Shown: positions 29,554 through 39,544 of the stretch, piece by piece
Layout: the number at the start of each line of letters is the position of its first letter
Numbering within the stretch: the first letter of the stretch is position 1
DNA from: Candidatus Hadersleviella danica
GTDB taxonomy: Bacteria > Chloroflexota > Anaerolineae > Promineifilales > Promineifilaceae
DNA length: 42,376 nucleotides
Direction of reading: 5' to 3'
NCBI GenBank assembly: GCA_016711405.1
Contig: JADJSZ010000055.1
Location: 1 to 42,376 of the forward strand
Program-made: the position numbers and the translations under genes
Notes under the pieces: generated by a model
The model's input: the letters and a program-made list of their open reading frames with translations, nothing else
Told to the model about the DNA's origin: nothing
Databases searched by the model: none

Positions 29554-32500
29554 ATGACCACAGACCAAGATTTAACTGGCCAAGATTTAAATGCAGGGCG
29601 AGATTTAGACATTGAAGTCGGCCGTGACTTCGTGGGCGGCAGTGTGATTGGGGGGGATAACCTGCAAGCGGGGGGGGATATTATCTCGGGGGGGAATTAC
29701 CAAAACGCCCAAATCAGCTACAACTATTACGGCATTCCCGAATCGAAGATTGCCGACAAGGAGCCAGCACCCACCACCCAACCACCGCCCTATAAGGGGA
29801 TGCAACCCTATCAGGTGAGCGAGGCGCACCTGTTTTTTGGCAGGGAAGCGATAACGGCCACGGCCGTGGGCCATTTGCGCCAGAACAACTTTTTGGCGGT
29901 GGTGGGAGCCACAGGCATGGGCAAAACTTCCCTGATACGGGCGGGGATTTTGGCGGCGTTGCAAAACAGCCACCTGCTCCACGACGGCACCTTGCCGCCT
30001 GATGGGAGCGAAAGTTGGCCTGTCCATATTATTACCCCAACATCTAATCCGCTGGAATCCCTCGCCGCCTCGCTGACCCGCGAGAGTGAATCGGTGACGG
30101 CCGCGTTTACTTTGGCCGAAGACATGGCCAACGACAGCCGAAGCCTTGCCCTGATGGTGCGCCGATTGGCCAGCCAAGCAGGAGTCGAACACGTTCTGCT
30201 GGTCATAGACCAACTCGAAGAGTTATTTGGATTGTGCCAGAACGAACAAATGCGCGAACAGTTCTTGGCCAATTTGCATTACGCGGCCGACCCGCGCCAA
30301 GGCGTGTTGGTGCTTATCGTCGGCGTGCGCGTCGCTTTCCAGCCGTTGCTCACCCAACGGGGGCTGTTTGGCGAACTGATAGCCCAAAACCATATCATGT
30401 TGCCCGCCCTGAACACGGCCGATTTGCGGCGCATCATCGAAGAACCCGCCAAATTGGGGGATGAAAACGGGGCATGGGAGTTTGAGGACAACCTTGTAGA
30501 CTTTTTATTGCGCGAAGCGGGGAGTGATTTGTTCAGCTTGCCGTGGCTTTCGCACAGTTTGTTGGAGATGTGGAAGCGGCGGCGCGGCCGAATGCTGACC
30601 TTCTCGGGTTACACCGAATCGCTGGGCATACAGGGCGCTATTTTGCAACGCGCCCGCGCTTTGTATCAACAACTGAGCGAACCAGACCAACAGTTGGCGC
30701 GCAGTGTCTTTATGCGCTTGACTGAACTGGGGGAGGGGACACAAGATAGCCGCCGCATTACGCCGTTGGTGGAGATTATGCCGCATGGCCCCGACCAAAA
30801 CCCCAACTTGCTGAAGGTGTTGAGCTTGTTGGCCGAAGCGCGGTTGGTGACAGTGGACCGCGACGGAATGCAAGTCGTCCATGAAGGGCTGATTCGCAAC
30901 TGGGAATTGTTGCGCCAATGGGTGTTGGACAACCGCGCAGGCTTGCGCGTACAACGCCAACTCGCGGCCGATGTGGCGCGGTGGCGGCGCTTAAACCAAG
31001 ATGTCGGGTCGCTGTATCGCGGGGCGCGGCTGGAACAAACATTGGAATGGGCGGCCGAGAATCCCACCGAACTAAGCCCGCTGGAAAAAGAGTTTTTAGA
31101 TGTGTCGTGGCAAACGGTGGAAGCGGAGCGACTGGCCGACGAAGAAAGCCAGCGGCGCGAACTGGAAACAGCCCAACAATTGGCCGAATCGGCCCAGCGA
31201 TTGGCCGAGGTGGAGCGGGAACGCGCCGAACAACAAGCCAAAGTGGCCCGACGAGAGCAGTTGACGGCGCAAGCCATCCAAAAAGGGGCGCAATGGTTAA
31301 AGGCGATTTCGGTGGTGGCGGTTATCTTAACGATTTTGGCCATTTATGCGGGGTATACGGCCCTGCAAAACGCGGCCGAGGCGGAAGAGAAGCGACAAGT
31401 GGCCAATTTATTGACCGAAGAAGCGGAGCAGAAGCAACGATTGACCCGTGCGCGAGAATTGGCGGCTATTTCCAGCACTATTTTGTTTGATTACCCGCAA
31501 CGCGCCTTGCTGTTAGCGGTCGAAGCATACAATGTGTTGTTGCCGACAGACCCGCGTGTGCCCGAAGTGGAAGAAGCGTTGCGCTTGGCTTTGGCGGCGA
31601 CAGGCGGCCGAGCTGTACCAGCCAGCGCGGTGGCCAATGAGCGGCAAAATGTCACGGCCGTGGCCGTGAGCGAAGACGGCCGTTGGCTGGCCACAGGAAC
31701 CTTGGAAGGGGAGATTTTGGTTTGGCCCCAAGAAGATTTTGCCCAACCGCCGCTGGTCTTAAAACACGAAGAAGTGGGGGAGATTTTGGCCTTGGCCATT
31801 AGCCCCGATGGGGAATGGCTCTACGCCAGCCTTGCGGGTGGGGTCGTGTTGGAGTGGGATTTGCTCGATTTGGAGACCCCGCCTTTTGTGTTGGTGGATG
31901 ACAATGTGGCCTACCAAGTCGGTTTGGCGGTGAGCGAGAATTGGTTGGTGCTGGGGGGGGAAGATGGCCAAACAACCATTTGGCGGCGCGATGATTTGGG
32001 CGGCGAACCGATTCAGATGAAGAACCATGATGGTTCAATTTATGGCGTGGCCATTAGCAACGACGAAGCGTGGCTGGTGACGGCCGGGGCGGATGCAAAC
32101 GCCTATTTGTATGATTTGCAAGAGGTGGTGCGCGAGGGGGAAGCGGCCGTGGCGCAAGAGCTAGATGCCCACACGGGCCAAATTTTTGCGGTGGCCATCA
32201 GCCCCGATAACGAGTGGATTGTGACAGCGGGGGGCACGCCGCCGTGGATTGCCGTGGATCCACGCGATGCGGTGGTGATGGTTTGGGAACGGGAGGACTT
32301 AACCGAACCTGTAGCCATCCTGACCGACCATGATGCGCATGTGGCGGCCGTGGATATTACGGCCGATAGCCAATGGCTGGTGACAGCCAGTTGGGACCAC
32401 ACGGCGCGGCTCTATGATTTGCTGAACTTAGAAGATGAAGGCGTATGTGTTGCGCGGCCACGAAGACCATGTGGTGGATGTGGCCTTTGCCGATGGCGGG

Positions 32501-33778
32501 CAACGCATTGTGACAGGAAGCACCGACCAAACTGTGCGTATTTGGGATTTGGAGAGTACCGAACAGGGGCTGGTTGCTTCGCCCTTGTTGCTGGACAACC
32601 ACAATAATCCCATCCAACAGATGGCCATCAACCCGACGAGCGATTGGTTGGCCACGGCCAGCGACGATGGGCAGGTGTGGTTGTGGCATTTGGCCACCAA
32701 TAACCCTGCATGGGCGCAATATGAATTGGTGGAAGGGGGGAGCCGTGCTTTGGCGTTTAGCCCGAACGGCCGTTGGCTGGCCACGGCCGCTGGCGAAGGG
32801 GATTTGCGCTTGTGGGATATGAGCCGAGACGACCCATCAGCCCGCTTTGTGCGGCTGGGTGGCTCGCCGCCCGCTGTTTCGCACCTTGTGTTTAGCGCAG
32901 ATGGGCGGTGGTTGGCCGCCGCCGGGGCGGGGGGGATTGTGTTGGTGTGGGATATGGAAGCGTTGGACGCGCCGCCGCAAGTGGTGCGCGGCGTGGGCTT
33001 GGGGATGGTGCAACAACTTCTCTTTAGCACGGGCACAGATGAAACGCGGCAAGAGGTGGTGGATTGGCTGATTGTGGCGGTGCGGCAAGAGGGGCGGTCG
33101 TTTAACGCGGAGATTCAGTTGTGGCCAATGGGGGAGTGGACGGGCGAAGCATCGGTGCGCTGGACAGGACATACAGACACGATTAACAGCATGGCGGTTA
33201 GCCCCGACGGCCGTTGGCTTGTCTCGGGCAGTGGTGACCGCACGGTGCGCCGCTGGGATTTGTTTAACCCTTCGGCCGAGCCGACGGTGTTGCGCGATTA
33301 CCCCGATGGGGTGCGGAAGGTGGCGATTAGTCCCGACGGCCGTTGGCTGGCCGTGGGGGGGTGGTCGCCTGATTTGTATTTGTGGGATTTGGGGGATTTA
33401 ACGGCCGTGCCGCTTGTGTTCCGCGACCATGATGCGTGGATAGATGATTTGGCGTTTAGCCGCAATGGGGAGTGGCTTGTTTCGGGCAGTTATGATGACA
33501 CGGCGCGGTTGTGGTATTTGGAAAGTGCGCCGAACATTGCTTCGGTGGCGTTGCGGGCGCATGAGGATACGGTGGGGGTGGTGGCCATTAGCGCGGATGA
33601 CCATTGGCTGGTGACAGGGGGGGATGATGGGGCGGTGATGGTGTGGAGTTTGGAGTTGGGGGAGCTTGTGGAGTTGGCGTGCCGCACGGCGGGGCGGAAT
33701 TTGAGCAATTCGCGGGAGGAGTGGCAACGTTATTTTGCGGGGGAGGTTTATCGGCCGACTTGTGCGATGTGGGAGTAG
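29554..33778 (+). CDS. STAND NTPase with WD40 repeats (nSTAND1-like), one frameshift
   Basis: This is a giant signalling ATPase of about 1,408 residues. Residues 1-60 are a Gly/Asp-rich repeat (GRDLDIEVGRDFVGGSVIGG). Then comes YKGMQPYQVSEAHLFFGRE, typical of nSTAND1, with Walker A GATGMGKTSL near 117 and Walker B VLLVIDQLEELF near 215. A winged-helix-like part and a coiled coil (residues about 535-580) follow. One membrane helix lies around AISVVAVILTILAIYAGY near 585. From residue 700 on there are about 14 WD40 repeats (for example VAISPDGRWLAVGGW, SHLVFSADGRWLAAAG). The frame breaks near 32436; removing one base joins LYDLLNLED to KAYVLRGHEDHV. STAND proteins sense a trigger and oligomerise, often in phage defence. 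The context supports but does not prove that role. Confidence 0.85.
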
Positions 33779-33851
33779 GGGGAGGATGAAGGAGTGTTGT
33801 TTGCGGTGGGGGAGTAATATCGGTGGAATAATGTAGGAGTAGATGTAAACG

Positions 33852-34259
33852 ATGGCGAATAAAGATATTTACCACGATACGGTAAAACGTGTCCTCATCA
33901 AAGATGGATGGCAGATTACCCATGACCCTCTCACGGTGGCTATCGGCCGCCGTGATGGCTACATTGATTTAGGAGCGGAGAAGATATGTGCCGCTGAACA
34001 CAACGGCCGCAAATTGCAGTCGAGGAAAAGTTTCACTTACATCCCTCTTGCAAGATTTGTACCTCGCCTTAGGCAATATCTACTTTACCGAGAAGCCTTG
34101 CAAATTGTTGAGCCAGAGCGTATCTTGTATTTGGCGGTGCGCCACGCGATTTACGAACAGTTGGAGCGAGAACAGTTGCGGGATTTATTAGACCGTCAAC
34201 AGATAAAGTTTGTGGTCTTTGATGCAGAAAAAGAGAGGATTGTAGAATGGACAACTTAA
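33852..34259 (+). CDS. xisH: XisH family protein with shifted central segment
   Basis: XisH was first named in cyanobacterial fdxN-element excision and has a PD-(D/E)XK nuclease-like fold. The N-terminus (MANKDIYHDTVKRVLIKDGWQITHDP), IDLGAEKICAAEHNGRK and the C-terminus (ERILYLAVRHAIYEQ) match the family; sequences are given here in short pieces. The middle (about residues 55-75), where relatives have a VEVKSF-type catalytic Glu-x-Lys and a LLQDLYLALGQ helix, is out of frame. LTSLLQDLYLALG appears in another frame at about 34032-34072, and the frame then returns. The protein is therefore either mutated at its active site or misread by small indels. It overlaps xisI by 13 bp, the usual arrangement. 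Confidence 0.82.
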   Translation: MANKDIYHDTVKRVLIKDGWQITHDPLTVAIGRRDGYIDLGAEKICAAEHNGRKLQSRKSFTYIPLARFVPRLRQYLLYREALQIVEPERILYLAVRHAIYEQLEREQLRDLLDRQQIKFVVFDAEKERIVEWTT

Positions 34260-34585
34260 AAGCAAATTATCCCAATATTATCAAAGGTGTTTTAGAAACT
34301 TATTCTACTCTGCCGATTGTGTACCAAGAAGCAGAAAATGAGTTGGTTTTTGATGATACTCACGGCCGTTACCTTCTCCTGCGTGTAGGCTGGCAAGACG
34401 GCCGTCGTATTTATGGTGTGATAATTCAACTCGACCTCATCAACGACAAGATTTGGATACAGCAGGATTACACAGAGACGGGGGTTGCTTATGATTTGGA
34501 GGCGGCAGGTGTGCCGAAACAAGATATTGTGTTGGCATTTCATGAGCCAGCAGTACGGCCGCATACGGGGTATGCGGTGGCTTAA
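34247..34585 (+). CDS. xisI: XisI family protein
   Basis: The 112-residue protein matches XisI, the partner of XisH. Family blocks are LVFDDTHGRYLLLRVGWQDG, YGVIIQLDLINDKIWIQQD and YTETGVAYDLEAAGVPKQDIV (given in pieces), then HEPAVRPHTGYAVA at the end. It is intact and full length. In heterocyst-forming cyanobacteria the pair controls excision of a DNA element. In other bacteria, including Chloroflexota, its role is unknown, and the overlapping two-gene layout suggests a toxin-antitoxin-like or nuclease/regulator pair (inference). It follows the STAND gene and precedes a truncated PIN gene. Confidence 0.9.
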   Translation: MDNLKANYPNIIKGVLETYSTLPIVYQEAENELVFDDTHGRYLLLRVGWQDGRRIYGVIIQLDLINDKIWIQQDYTETGVAYDLEAAGVPKQDIVLAFHEPAVRPHTGYAVA

Positions 34586-34640
34586 AGATACTGGAGCCTT
34601 TACCCCGTCAGGTGCAAACCACGGCCGAGAGGCGGAACGC

Positions 34641-34697
34641 ATGATTTTGTTCGACACAGATGTCTTGATAGACATACAATGGAGCTATCGATTCTAG
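34641..34697 (+). pseudogene. Truncated PIN-domain (VapC-like) toxin remnant
   Basis: The frame MILFDTDVLIDI followed by QWSYRF and a stop is only 18 residues. The first twelve residues are the classic opening of PIN-domain ribonuclease toxins, with the first catalytic Asp in DTDVLID. The family similarity stops at about 34675, just where AT-rich DNA carrying the helicase gene begins. This suggests that the toxin gene was cut by insertion or deletion. The preceding bases may hold the end of its antitoxin gene, but I cannot confirm that. Confidence 0.6.
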
Positions 34698-34723
34698 TCA
34701 TCTACATTGGCGAGGCGAACCGT

Positions 34724-37614
34724 ATGAACAACCCACTTTCCCCCGATCATTGGGGCAAAAATACCCGCGATTACCTCCTTCCCTATCTGGCTCAAACTAC
34801 GGAGCTTATCCAAATTTCGTCAGGCTATTTTTCTATTGAGGGATATAACATAGTGCGCCACTTGCTTTGGGGCAAACGTGTGCAATTAATGGTGGGTTAT
34901 GATGATGCATCACGGATTCGTTTACGCAAAAAGCTCATTGAAGACATTATGCGTCATTTGCGACAATGGGAAGCTCATAACCGTCGTGAAGCTGTGTTGG
35001 CATTGGTAAAGCAGTTACAGGCAGGACAATTTTTGCTTTCCACCTTACACGACCCCGAAGACGAGAAAGAAGAAACGCTAGAACCAAGGGAAAGGCGAGG
35101 CGATCATGGCAAAATTTATATTTTAGATCAACAAAAGGCTTTGGTAGGATCTGGTAATTTCACACACAATGGTTTACTCAACAATGTAGAAGGAATGGCC
35201 GTCGTAGAAGACCCTGAACGAGTAGCGTATTGGGTAACTCAATTTAATTTGTATTGGAACGCTGAAAAAACTGTTGATTTAACGAAACTATTTTTGGAAG
35301 TTTTGTTGCGCTGGCTTTCTTTATGTAACCCATTTGAGGTTTATCTAAAAACCTTACTAGCATTGGCTCCTAGTGAAGAAGTGGCCGAACTGCGGCCAAG
35401 TTACAAAATGCCTGTGGATTACCAATTAATGGTAGTAGAGCATCTTCTGCGTCGTTTGCGCCAATGGGGTGGGGCAATGTTGGTTGCTTCGACAGGATTG
35501 GGTAAAACCATTATGGCAACACATACGGCTGTGCGCTTGCGCAATGAAAACCTGATTCGCAATGTTTTTTTGTGTTTTGCCCCAAAGCAGTTAAAACCGA
35601 TTGGGAAATCGCTTTGGATAGTGCGGGTGGCCTTGGTTACAAAATCCTCACGCGTAACTTGCTGGATACTAGTACTTCGGGTTATGAAGCAACTAAAATG
35701 AAACGTGCCCTACAAATGGTAGATAAAGAATGCTTAATTATTATTGATGAAAGTCAACATTTTAAGAACAGATTACGTGCAAAAGATGGCAATTTGCGCA
35801 AATCTTTTGAGCGATTAGTAGAGGCAGTAAATAAGCAGGGGGCATATATGCTGTTACTTACCGCTACACCATATACTAAAAGTCCAGAAGATATTAATAA
35901 TCAACTTTACCTCTTGCCACATCATGCCGAGCGTGAGTATGTAACTACAACAGGGCAACAAGTATTCCCAACTGCAGAATTTAACCATTTGGCAGACGTA
36001 GGGGCATGGAAAATTAACCTAGCAAACGAAGGATATTTTGCAAAATTCCAACAGCTACCTGTGACGACCATTATCAGCACAGCACAAGTAGCGAAATACT
36101 TTGCTACATCCACAGAGGAAGGTGATTATGTAGATTTTCATGGTAACAAGCGATGGATTCCCCGCATTACTATTGCAAAAATCCCCGTGCCTGTAGTTCA
36201 AGAAGAAAGTATGTTAAAGGCGCTAAAGCGTAATTATTTTAAGCACAGAGTTATGCGCTTTAAAAATCGCAACGAGTGGCAATACTCGGTATCTACTATT
36301 ACTAAGGAAGCAAGAGTGTCATGACTTAGCTCTCCACCTGCCTTAGCTGAAGTATTGCAAAAATGTATCGAAGATACATATAAAGTTGATTTTATACGCT
36401 CAATCAAGGATAGAGAAAAAGTTTTGCGTCCGATTTTAGATGCTATAAATCAAATGAATTACAACGATGATCAAAAATTTCAACAGTTGCTATGGCTAAT
36501 ACAAATGCAACACCCACAGGAAAAAATAATCGTATTTACTGAACGGCGGGCAACAGCCGTTTATTTGGAGCAGGGTTTGCTAGTATGTTTACCTGATGTG
36601 CCTATAGCATGTGTCGCTCGGAAAACAGTTGAGGGAGAGTATGAACTGAAATCAGAAGATGAAGTAATGGACTTAATTCTTGATTTTGCACCTGAAGCTA
36701 ATGCAGATAAATTGGACGGTCGTAAACAAAACTCCCCCTACCGTATTTTGTTAACCACTGATGCTTATGGAGCGGGAGTAAATTTGCAAGATGCCAGTGT
36801 GGTCATAAGCTATGATTTGGCGTGGACAGCCGATACCATTATTCAACGTGCAGGGCGCATTTTGCGTTTTTGGCACGAGCCTCGTCTTATCCATCTTTAT
36901 GTTTTCACTGGCATTATGGAAACAGCTTATGGAAAGGTACACATGAATCAGGTAAACGAACGCCTAAAACGTTTAGTAGGACGATTAGCTAATGCAGAAC
37001 AATTCAGTGAATTGCGCATGATTCCGAGCGGGGAACAGATAGAATATAAATCATTGCGTGGGTTGACAAGCCTTGATATTGCAATAGAAAAATTGGGAAT
37101 TGTTGAAGCCACTGAGATAGAGGAATTTTCGGGGGTATCCCCATTCTTAACTCATATTAGTTTGCTTAAAAAATACCGTGAAATCGCTAAACAAATTCCA
37201 GATGATATTAGTAGCGCAAAGGTTTATCACGGTACAATTCCATACCTCTTTTTATTACTCAAGTACAAAGGGGTTTTCGAATGGGCACTATATGATATTA
37301 ACCAACAAGCCTTGACTATAGTTATGGAAGATACCTTGTTAGAGTGGCTCCAATGCGATCCCGATACTGAGGTTGCCTCAGTCAATGCTGATTTTTTGGA
37401 AGAGCAAGCTCAAATTTGCCGTCATTTATGGATAGAAGAGCAAGGATTGGTAGCTAGTCAAGCAGATGAAGTTGAACGTATTGCCGCTCTTTACCTTGTT
37501 CCCGAAAACCAAGCTCGTACAATGTCTGAGATGTTGTCTTATGCAGTTGCTTTACCAAACAAAAAAAGTCCTCGCAAGAAAAATAGCAAACACCTTGCGA
37601 AGAATGACGGTTAG
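34724..37614 (+). pseudogene. PLD-family nuclease fused to SF2/SNF2-type helicase, disrupted
   Basis: Read across one frame break and one stop, the protein is about 963 residues. Residues 1-170 are a phospholipase-D-like nuclease domain with a single HKD motif (DHGKIYILD near 127, GSGNFTHNG near 142). The helicase follows: Walker A ASTGLGKTIMATH near 256, CPKAVKTDWEIAL, DEAH-like LIIIDESQHFKN, LLLTATPYTKS, then FTERRATAVYLEQ and TTDAYGAGVNLQDASVVISY with QRAGRILRFW. The frame breaks in a T7 run at 35565-35571 (one more T restores it). An in-frame TGA stands at 36322-36324 before LSSPPALAEVL. PLD-helicase proteins are typical of restriction-like or phage-defence loci. The gene is AT-rich and lacks CGGCCG, so it is probably a recent arrival. 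Confidence 0.8.
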
Positions 37615-37856
37615 GGTATTTGCTACTTGGTCATAAATGATTTTCAGGGGTTTGTTCTAGGAATGATTATGGTGGCACAATTTCATCATTAGGGCAATTC
37701 ATCAAGCGACTCTCCCACTTCTATTACGCATTCTCTCCCTTGTGGCGTTGGTCAGCATTACACAAAATTGCTCCCCTTCATAGCCTTTCCGCCCCGCCCC
37801 ATCCCTGCCACGGCCGCCACATTCAGTCGATTAAAGCCAATCACCGCTACAAACAA

Positions 37857-38242
37857 GGCGACTTCACCAACAACCAAGCTGATGTTAGTTAAGTACAAGA
37901 CGACCTCACTAACAAACAAGACGATGTTTGTTAAGTACAAGACGACTTCACTAACAAACAAGACGATGTTTGTTAAGTACAAGACGACCTCACTAACAAA
38001 CAAGACGATGTTTGTTAAGTACAAGACGACCTCACTAACAAACAAGACGATGTTTGTTAGAAACAAGACGACTTCACTAACAAACAAGACGATGTTTGTT
38101 AAATACAAGACGACTTCACTAACAAACAAGACGATGTTTGTTAAGTACAAGACGACTTCACTAACAAACAAGACGATGTTTGCTAAGTACAAGACGACTT
38201 CACTAACAAACAAGACGATGTTTGTTAGAGATAAGACGACCT
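37857..38242. repeat. 42-bp tandem repeat, eight full copies plus one degenerate
   Basis: The core AACAAACAAGACGATGTTTG starts at 37911, 37953, 37995, 38037, 38079, 38121, 38163 and 38205, exactly 42 bp apart, with a diverged copy near 37869. Each unit contains an 8-bp inverted repeat (AACAAACA/TGTTTGTT) around AGACGA and can be cut into six 7-nt words. Two frames are open through the array on opposite strands because 42 is divisible by three; a third frame has one TAA per unit. No ribosome-binding site or family supports coding. No unique spacers exist, so it is not CRISPR. Nothing else was seen in 37615-37856 or 38243-38520. Confidence 0.9.
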
Positions 38243-38534
38243 AAATGAGAGCCAAAACGGCATTTCCTTGGGGTGGCGCGGGGGATAGAAGGGGGCAGAC
38301 GGGGCATCGCCCAGCCAACGGGATAACCCAGCCAAAAGTCCTGTAAAAACTGTAATTTAAGCGACAGAAACAGCTTTTATCTTCCTCTAAAATCTCAGCA
38401 TAGAGATGGTGCCTTGGGCAGGGGCACAACGGTGAGGCAGTTAAGAGATGTTTGGTTTAGCCAACCACACCGAGCCATCCCCCCACAAGTCGCCACAATT
38501 GATTATCCATCTTAGTTAGAAAGGAGAAACAAAC

Positions 38535-38888
38535 ATGGCAAGGCATAAACGCACTTCCTCGATTGTTGAAAAGGCCTATGTACGGGCACTTTCGCTCAAG
38601 GCCATTGACTCAGATTTGGATTTGAGTAATGGCATGAGCCTGACCGCTTACGACGCTAAAATTAGCGCCGTGCAAGCGCTCTTGGATGCGTACAACTTGA
38701 AGCTGACCGAGTTAGACGGCATGTTGAATGTGTTGCAAGCGCAGGAGCAGGAGTTGAAGGATTTTTCGAGCCGTATGCTGGCGGCCGTGGCCGTGGCCTA
38801 CGGCCGCGACAGTAGCGAGTACGAGCAAGCAGGTGGCACGCGCACGAGCGAACGGGCGCGGAACAAGACAACCACGGCCGCGCCTTAG
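38535..38888 (+). CDS. Conserved hypothetical protein, helical, 117 residues
   Basis: The start has AAGGAG 11 nt upstream. The protein is mostly alpha-helical and probably coiled coil: YVRALSLKAIDSDLDLSNG, then AKISAVQALLDAYNLKLTEL and QAQEQELKDFSSRMLAAVAV. It ends with YGRDSSEYEQAGGTRTSER, a tail I recall from short uncharacterised proteins of cyanobacteria and Chloroflexota (YGxxSxEYExAGG). There is no membrane segment and no known function. A CGGCCG-containing terminator follows 37 bp later. Confidence 0.8.
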   Translation: MARHKRTSSIVEKAYVRALSLKAIDSDLDLSNGMSLTAYDAKISAVQALLDAYNLKLTELDGMLNVLQAQEQELKDFSSRMLAAVAVAYGRDSSEYEQAGGTRTSERARNKTTTAAP

Positions 38889-38925
38889 CCCTGCTCGGCT
38901 GGGCGTGTGGGTTTGTGGAAAAAAC

Positions 38926-38960
38926 AACGGCCGTTGCCCTGCGGGGAACGGCCGTTTTCT
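38926..38960 (+). terminator. Terminator with AACGGCCGTT arms
   Basis: AACGGCCGTT occurs at 38926-38935 and 38947-38956. It is self-complementary, so the two copies pair as a 10-bp stem around an 11-nt loop. A TTTTCTTCT tract follows. Confidence 0.75.
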
Positions 38961-39005
38961 TCTCCGCCCTAGCCACCTACTCAACCCCTTAATTAGGAGT
39001 AAATT

Positions 39006-39335
39006 GTGCCAAAATCCCCTAAAGACTCAAAGTTCTATGCCCTCGTAACTGCAAGGGCTTTCGTTTTTTTCATTTTAGCCCTGCCTATTTTTCTTTCATT
39101 AGTTTGGCAAGTGATGCTTGAGGATTCTCAAGCAACTGCTATTGATATTTCAATACGCATTATTTTAGGGGGAATAGTGGCCATCATCGTTTTCCTTTTC
39201 TTCGACCACTTAAGTGCCAATTGGGTCGGCCGCTATGATTGGGTGGTCAAGGAATTTGTATTACTCCTTACTGGTTTATCTGGAGGCATAACAGGCTTAG
39301 GCATATTTCTGTTGGGGTACAGTTTGTTTCTTTAA
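39006..39335 (+). CDS. Hypothetical membrane protein, about three helices
   Basis: It starts at GTG with TAGGAG 6-11 nt upstream. The 109-residue product has hydrophobic helices at AFVFFILALPIFLSLVWQVM, IIVFLFF with its upstream IRIILGGIVA, and a C-terminal one including LLLTGLSGGITGLGIFLLG. No family is recognised. It sits between a terminator and a dispersed repeat and is probably monocistronic. Confidence 0.7.
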   Translation: MPKSPKDSKFYALVTARAFVFFILALPIFLSLVWQVMLEDSQATAIDISIRIILGGIVAIIVFLFFDHLSANWVGRYDWVVKEFVLLLTGLSGGITGLGIFLLGYSLFL

Positions 39336-39344
39336 TGTGCTATG

Positions 39345-39480
39345 GTGTAGCCACCTCGAAGCGAAGAATCCCTAAAATCTATGCAAATCCAAGGCCAATG
39401 GGGCGTTTTAGGGATTCCTCCCTTTGGTCGGCATGACACGTAATTGTCAGCCACATGAGAAACAGAAGCGCCAAAAATAA
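39345..39480. repeat. Dispersed intergenic repeat, copy B
   Basis: GCCACCTCGAAGCGAAGAAT, CCCTAAAAT, the inverted TTTTAGGGATTCCTCCC, GGCATGACA and CCACATGAGAAACAGAAG match copy A at 13275-13408 with few differences and in the same orientation. It lies between two genes. Confidence 0.85.
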
Positions 39481-39544
39481 TTTCTCATCAATAAATTACA
39501 ACCCTCGTGCAGTTTTGGATATGGGATAAGAGCAAGGGCAGGCA

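Noticed and set aside
36316..36330. Selenocysteine at the helicase TGA
   Set aside because: A helicase linker has no expected redox residue, no SECIS-like hairpin was evident, and the gene carries another lesion.
37857..38242. CRISPR array
   Set aside because: Units follow each other directly with no unique spacers, and no cas genes are present.
37768..38244. Repeat proteins read from the 42-bp array (VKYKTTSLTNKT-type on plus, LFVSEVVLYLTNIV-type on minus)
   Set aside because: Both strands stay open only because 42 is a multiple of three. No ribosome-binding site, domain or codon pattern favours either.
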